A stretch of 35,229 bases of DNA from the IMG/VR virus record IMGVR_UViG_3300025313_000074, positions 1-35,229 of that record. One strand, given 5' to 3'. The notes beneath the pieces are model-generated. The model did no database searches. It was not told the origin of the DNA and saw nothing but the letters and a program-made list of their open reading frames with translations. Each line of letters starts with the position of its first letter. The first letter of the stretch is position 1. Source of the DNA: a virus. Shown here piece after piece: positions 31,931 to 35,229 of this stretch. Both the position numbers and the translations under genes were made by a program.

Positions 31931-32977
31931 ATGCCTCTTTACGATTATCAACTGTTTGAATATTGGACTAACCTAGAAAGAAAGCTAGCAGGTAAACCTC
32001 TTAACTTGGGAGGCATTATTGGATCAGGCCCTGGAGGAGGCCCGCCAGGAGGATTTATCGGACAGCTTCCACAAAGTAGAGTTACTTATGATACAGCTGA
32101 AGCAGAATTAAGCGGATTTGTTTCTAATAATCCTTATAACTCTAGTGGTGTTCTAGTTAGTGCATCTTTACTAGATAACTTAAATCATATTAGATATAGA
32201 ATTAAACAGCTAGAGACTGGAGGTACTGGTACTTCTCATGTTGATATCTATGAAAACGATACATTAATAGCTTCTGATGTTACTGTTATAGATTTTCAGG
32301 GTACAGCCGTTAATGTAACTAATATTGGAGGAGGGGAAGCTGAAGTACTTATTGATAATACCTTTATAGATTTAGATGATACCCCAGCTACTTATGCAGG
32401 ACAGGGTAATAAGGTGGTTACAGTTAAGGGGGCTGAAGATGGAGTAGAATTTATTACTCTTTCTGGAGGAGTGGACACGTTCAAAGCTAAAGTATCTGCT
32501 AACGACACTACAGAAGATTTCTTAGAAAGCAAAGTAGTAGCTGGAGATGGTATTACTGTTACGGTACTTAATGACGGAGCTAACGAACAATTAAGAGTTA
32601 CAGCTGTAGTAAGTGGATTACCAGCTTTTCCAGATATGGAAGCTGGAATGACCTTTGGTATTTGGAGTGAATTAAATTCTATAGAAACTGGCAGAGGTAA
32701 AGTATTAGCCAGAGCTGGTGGAACAATTACTTATATTTCATCTACATTGGAAACAGCTTCAGTAAGTGGTAATGTAGTTATAGACATTAATAAAAATGGT
32801 ACTTCAATATTTGATCCTGGAAATAGAATAACTATTTTGGAGGGGCAGACTGATGATTTTGATAGAATTCCCGACACCACATCTTTTAGTAGAAACGATA
32901 AATTTACAATGGATATAGATGTAGTTGGAAGCGGAGCTGCTTACTTAACGGTAGAAATTACATGGATAGAGGTTTAA
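31931..32977 (+). CDS. Tail fibre protein
   Basis: 348 residues. A Gly/Pro-rich linker (IIGSGPGGGPPGGFIG, residues 29-44) follows the N-terminal attachment segment, with a short helix NHIRYRIKQLE. The centre has the common phage-fibre signatures FIDLDDTPATYAGQGNKVVT and VSANDTTEDFLESKVVAGDG-ITVTVLNDG, which precede trimeric shaft repeats in many fibre proteins. The C-terminal 140 residues (GLPAFPDMEAGMTFGIWSEL to VEITWIEV) form a beta-sandwich head. TAGGAGATATAATG gives a clear start. It should bind the tail tip through its N-terminus and the host through the C-terminal head. Confidence 0.75.
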   Translation: MPLYDYQLFEYWTNLERKLAGKPLNLGGIIGSGPGGGPPGGFIGQLPQSRVTYDTAEAELSGFVSNNPYNSSGVLVSASLLDNLNHIRYRIKQLETGGTGTSHVDIYENDTLIASDVTVIDFQGTAVNVTNIGGGEAEVLIDNTFIDLDDTPATYAGQGNKVVTVKGAEDGVEFITLSGGVDTFKAKVSANDTTEDFLESKVVAGDGITVTVLNDGANEQLRVTAVVSGLPAFPDMEAGMTFGIWSELNSIETGRGKVLARAGGTITYISSTLETASVSGNVVIDINKNGTSIFDPGNRITILEGQTDDFDRIPDTTSFSRNDKFTMDIDVVGSGAAYLTVEITWIEV

Positions 32978-32978
32978 T

Positions 32979-34031
32979 ATGGCTACTATAGATGTCGATA
33001 TTATTTTTGGGCCTGTATCTTTTGGTCATGAAGCCAATCCCCCAGGATTTACTTTTGGATATTCTTTAAATGATTTAAACGATGCTCAAGCTTGTGATTT
33101 TCAATTCCCTAAAAATGGTATTGTCAATGATGTTGGATTTTATTTAGTTACTAAAGCTGGAACTCCTCCTACCTATAAAATAGGTTTAACTACCGTAAAT
33201 ATTAGTGGTCATCCTCAACAAGTAGCTTATGGAGGCAGTTCTGTAGATGATTTTACTTACACGACAAGCGGATGGATTTGGCACACTTTAGCAACTCCAG
33301 CCACAGCTGTAGTAGGAGAAACCGCCGCAGTTCACGTATTTCCTGGAAGTACTCCTCCAGATACATCTAATTATATTGTAGTACAGGATGGGGAACTATT
33401 TTACTATAATAATCCCAATAACATGCAGTTCGGCAGTGTGTGGAGCTGGGGAGTTGGGCCTAATGCTATGGCAGTTAGATATAATGATGGAGATGTGGTG
33501 GGATTTGCATGTACAAATGCAGAATGGCCTAATATATTTTCCACCAGCACACCCGATGAAGTAGGAGACAAATTCACTCTTCCGGTAGATATGACCTGTA
33601 AAGGAGCAAGAATATGGGTTTATAACGGAGGCAGTACAATGACCTTTGAGGCAGTTTTATATAATGCTTCTGATGCTGTGCTGGCTTCTCAAGGAGGAGT
33701 TTGTGGAGAATATGGAGCTGATTATATGACATTCGATGTCTATTGGGATACTCCTATAGTTTTATCCGCAAATACTGTTTACAGATTAACTCTCAAAGCT
33801 ACGGGTGTTGGTGGTATGTCTCCAATAGTTTTTACTTTTGAATCTGAAGCAAGTAGAAGTTCATTAACCTATCCAGAGTCTAGTAGGTGGTATGCAACAA
33901 TGCGAACAGACGAAGGGACTTGGACTGACTATACAAATAAAATAACACATCTAGGTTTACTAATTAGTGCAATATCAATGGGTGGAACGGGAGAAGGAGA
34001 CGGAACTTCTAGATTTGGGTATGCCGGATAA
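32979..34031 (+). CDS. Receptor-binding protein candidate with two beta-sandwich halves
   Basis: 350 residues. Two similar halves are visible. The first, at about residues 38-95, has ACDFQFPKNGIVNDVGFYLV-TKAGTPPTYKIGLTT. The second, at about 196-265, has DKFTLPVDMTCKGARIWVYN-GGSTMTFEAVLYNASDAVL. Each reads as a DUF4082-like or carbohydrate-binding jelly roll, where a surface loop presents ligand contacts. The C-terminus is Gly-rich. Coding immediately after the fibre gene (start ATG one base after the previous stop) suggests the two are produced together and form the fibre or its tip. A sugar receptor is likely but no ligand residues can be assigned. Confidence 0.55.
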   Translation: MATIDVDIIFGPVSFGHEANPPGFTFGYSLNDLNDAQACDFQFPKNGIVNDVGFYLVTKAGTPPTYKIGLTTVNISGHPQQVAYGGSSVDDFTYTTSGWIWHTLATPATAVVGETAAVHVFPGSTPPDTSNYIVVQDGELFYYNNPNNMQFGSVWSWGVGPNAMAVRYNDGDVVGFACTNAEWPNIFSTSTPDEVGDKFTLPVDMTCKGARIWVYNGGSTMTFEAVLYNASDAVLASQGGVCGEYGADYMTFDVYWDTPIVLSANTVYRLTLKATGVGGMSPIVFTFESEASRSSLTYPESSRWYATMRTDEGTWTDYTNKITHLGLLISAISMGGTGEGDGTSRFGYAG

Positions 34032-34037
34032 AAACCT

Positions 34038-35036
34038 ATGAAAAAAATAATTATATCGTTTCTAGTTGTAACAGTATTGTTCCTTTCTTCTGCACCGCCA
34101 TCCAGCGTGTATCTACAAGATTTTCCCACAGACACTCCAACGAATACAGATTTCCCCACTGATACACCATTCCCAACAGACACTCCTCTCCCGACAGATA
34201 CACCCACCCCCACCAATACACTTCTCCCAACGAATACAGACTTTCCAACAGATACTACCGTTCCTACATCTACTCCAACGAAGAAAGAGGAAACAAAGAA
34301 TACATCAACTCCTACCAGAACTATTGATCCTGGCTATACATCTACTCCCACGATAACTAGACAACCCACAGCTACACCAATAACTCCCACAGTCACTTTA
34401 ACCAGAGTTCCTACAAATACGCCAACTAAAACCCCAACAGCTACTAAAATCCCAACGCTCACTTCTAGAGCTCCTACTCCATTTCCATCAACCACACCAC
34501 GACCAACCAAGTATCCTACTTATACTCCCTATCCTACTCAGACTGATTTACCTACCTACACTCCCAATCCAACTTATACACCAAAACCTACCTACACTCC
34601 TATAGTAGTAGTTATTGTAGCTCCTACAGAAGTACCTATTACCACTGAAGGAGTAATCATAACTAATGAGGGAGTAACTATTGAAAAAAATGTAACTCAA
34701 CCAGTTAATATAGAGCTTCCCATATCCTTTAAAATTATAAATTACCTAGGCTTTGCTTTAACTTTTATGGGAACATATTTTATGAGTACGTTTCTATTCA
34801 AAAGGAAAAATAGAGACAGAATTCGGGGAAATATTTATGTATTAATTTTCTTATTAAATTCAATGATATACTACACAGCCTGGTTTTTAAACGAGCGTGG
34901 ATTCTTAACAATAGAATATTCTGATATATTTTTTATGAAGTGGAGAATGCTACTGCTATTCCATATTCTATTATCTGGAACTATCATGGCATGGTACGCT
35001 TGTTGGAAATCCGGGGGATGCGGATATGGAAAGTAA
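34038..35036 (+). CDS. Pro/Thr-rich, signal-peptide, three-TM membrane protein
   Basis: 332 residues. Residues 1-20 ([20 protein letters not shown]) form a signal peptide or anchor. Residues 30-189 are almost entirely PT-rich repeats such as [10 protein letters not shown]. Three hydrophobic helices follow at about 232-254, 266-284 and 303-323. The basic stretch [10 protein letters not shown] after the first helix puts that loop inside, so the PT region should be outside the cell. Such PT repeats are common in secreted Chloroflexota proteins and are possible O-glycosylation sites. It stands between fibre and holin-like genes. Lysis, superinfection exclusion or host-surface modification are all possible; the sequence does not decide. 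Confidence 0.65.
   Translation: MKKIIISFLVVTVLFLSSAPPSSVYLQDFPTDTPTNTDFPTDTPFPTDTPLPTDTPTPTNTLLPTNTDFPTDTTVPTSTPTKKEETKNTSTPTRTIDPGYTSTPTITRQPTATPITPTVTLTRVPTNTPTKTPTATKIPTLTSRAPTPFPSTTPRPTKYPTYTPYPTQTDLPTYTPNPTYTPKPTYTPIVVVIVAPTEVPITTEGVIITNEGVTIEKNVTQPVNIELPISFKIINYLGFALTFMGTYFMSTFLFKRKNRDRIRGNIYVLIFLLNSMIYYTAWFLNERGFLTIEYSDIFFMKWRMLLLFHILLSGTIMAWYACWKSGGCGYGK
34125..34604 (+). repeat. Pro-Thr-rich low-complexity coding repeat
   Basis: About 480 bases encode degenerate PT-x-T units, with near-identical words such as CCAACGAATACAGA at two places (near 34137 and 34228). The repetition is strongest in the first 130 bases and looser, with Tyr-rich YPTYTP units, at the end. Part of the membrane protein gene. 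Confidence 0.7.
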
Positions 35037-35229
35037 TGTATTTTGGGATATAATAAAGATAGTAATAGGTTCTGGTCTAGGAATAGCCATAGCTACTATT
35101 ATACCTCTATTGTTTCAACTAAGAAAGGAAAAAGAAGAGAAAGCTAAAATTAAAGCTGATACCTCAAATGTAAGTGCTGATGCAGCTTCTAAAATAGTCA
35201 CAGCTGCCAGTAATTTACAAGATGCCTAT
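35026..35229 (+). CDS. Holin-like small membrane protein (partial)
   Basis: The ATG at 35026 overlaps the previous gene by 11 bases, and GGGGG (35013-35017) is its ribosome site. The 68 codons visible run off the right edge in frame. They give a short polar start, one hydrophobic helix ([20 protein letters not shown], about residues 9-28), then a charged segment [18 protein letters not shown] and an Ala/Ser-rich helix. A small protein with an N-terminal membrane helix and charged tail after the fibre genes fits a holin or lysis regulator. An endolysin would be expected next, beyond the window. A membrane-anchored assembly factor is the alternative. Confidence 0.55.
   Translation, partial: MESNVFWDIIKIVIGSGLGIAIATIIPLLFQLRKEKEEKAKIKADTSNVSADAASKIVTAASNLQDAY

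Noticed and set aside
1-35229. Possible stop-codon reassignment
   Set aside because: TAA, TAG and TGA all end complete genes with tightly spaced followers (for example TGA at 2857-2859, TAG at 4362-4364), so no recoding is needed apart from the frameshift.

Overview
The window is one contiguous, single-strand (+) virion-morphogenesis region of a tailed phage or prophage with a long tail. The layout runs large terminase, portal, scaffold/protease-like protein, HK97-type major capsid protein, connectors, tail tube, frameshifted tail chaperones, a 1656-residue tape measure, hub proteins and fibres. No contractile-sheath gene is recognisable, so a siphovirus-like virion is the best reading. The DNA is AT-rich, Arg is mostly AGA, genes are packed with TAATG/ATGA overlaps, and AGGAG-type ribosome sites are common. 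The standard stop codons are used (TAA, TAG and TGA all end genes). The host cannot be read directly. The Pro-Thr-Asp/Asn-Thr repeats of the membrane protein at 34038-35036 resemble secreted proteins of Chloroflexota (Anaerolineae) from general knowledge, which is a weak pointer to such a host.

Layout. 1-1309: the tail of an unknown gene, then two glycosyltransferases (GT25-like, GT2-like), the second overlapping the terminase start. 1306-6958: terminase, portal, a candidate extended -10 promoter with a 5'-UTR hairpin, scaffold/protease-like protein, a head protein and the major capsid protein. 6959-7084: a structured, terminator-like intergenic stretch. 7085-17361: an unusually long accessory block between capsid and connector genes. 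It holds two paralogous LamG-like proteins of higher GC, three internally repetitive proteins, small structural-looking proteins, a possible adaptor, a GT4 glycosyltransferase and an Ig-like protein. The largest repeat protein has 25 units of 20 residues, one of them split by a LamG-like domain without loss of phase. 17358-20609: zinc-knuckle connector, small protein, connector/tail-completion candidates and tail tube, closed by a strong intrinsic terminator. 20730-26710: tail chaperones G and G-T (a -1 frameshift with slippery run and downstream stem are visible) and tape measure. 26727-34031: distal tail protein, two consecutive hub-like proteins (the second carrying a long adhesin-like extension), and two fibre/receptor-binding candidates. 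34038-35229: a signal-peptide, PT-rich, three-TM membrane protein and the start of a holin-like small membrane protein.

How it fits together: the core genes build a standard head and long non-contractile tail. The accessory block plus three glycosyltransferases suggests a virion carrying many sugar-binding or fibrous surface proteins that may itself be glycosylated. That last step is inference; the sequence shows only the genes and their placement.
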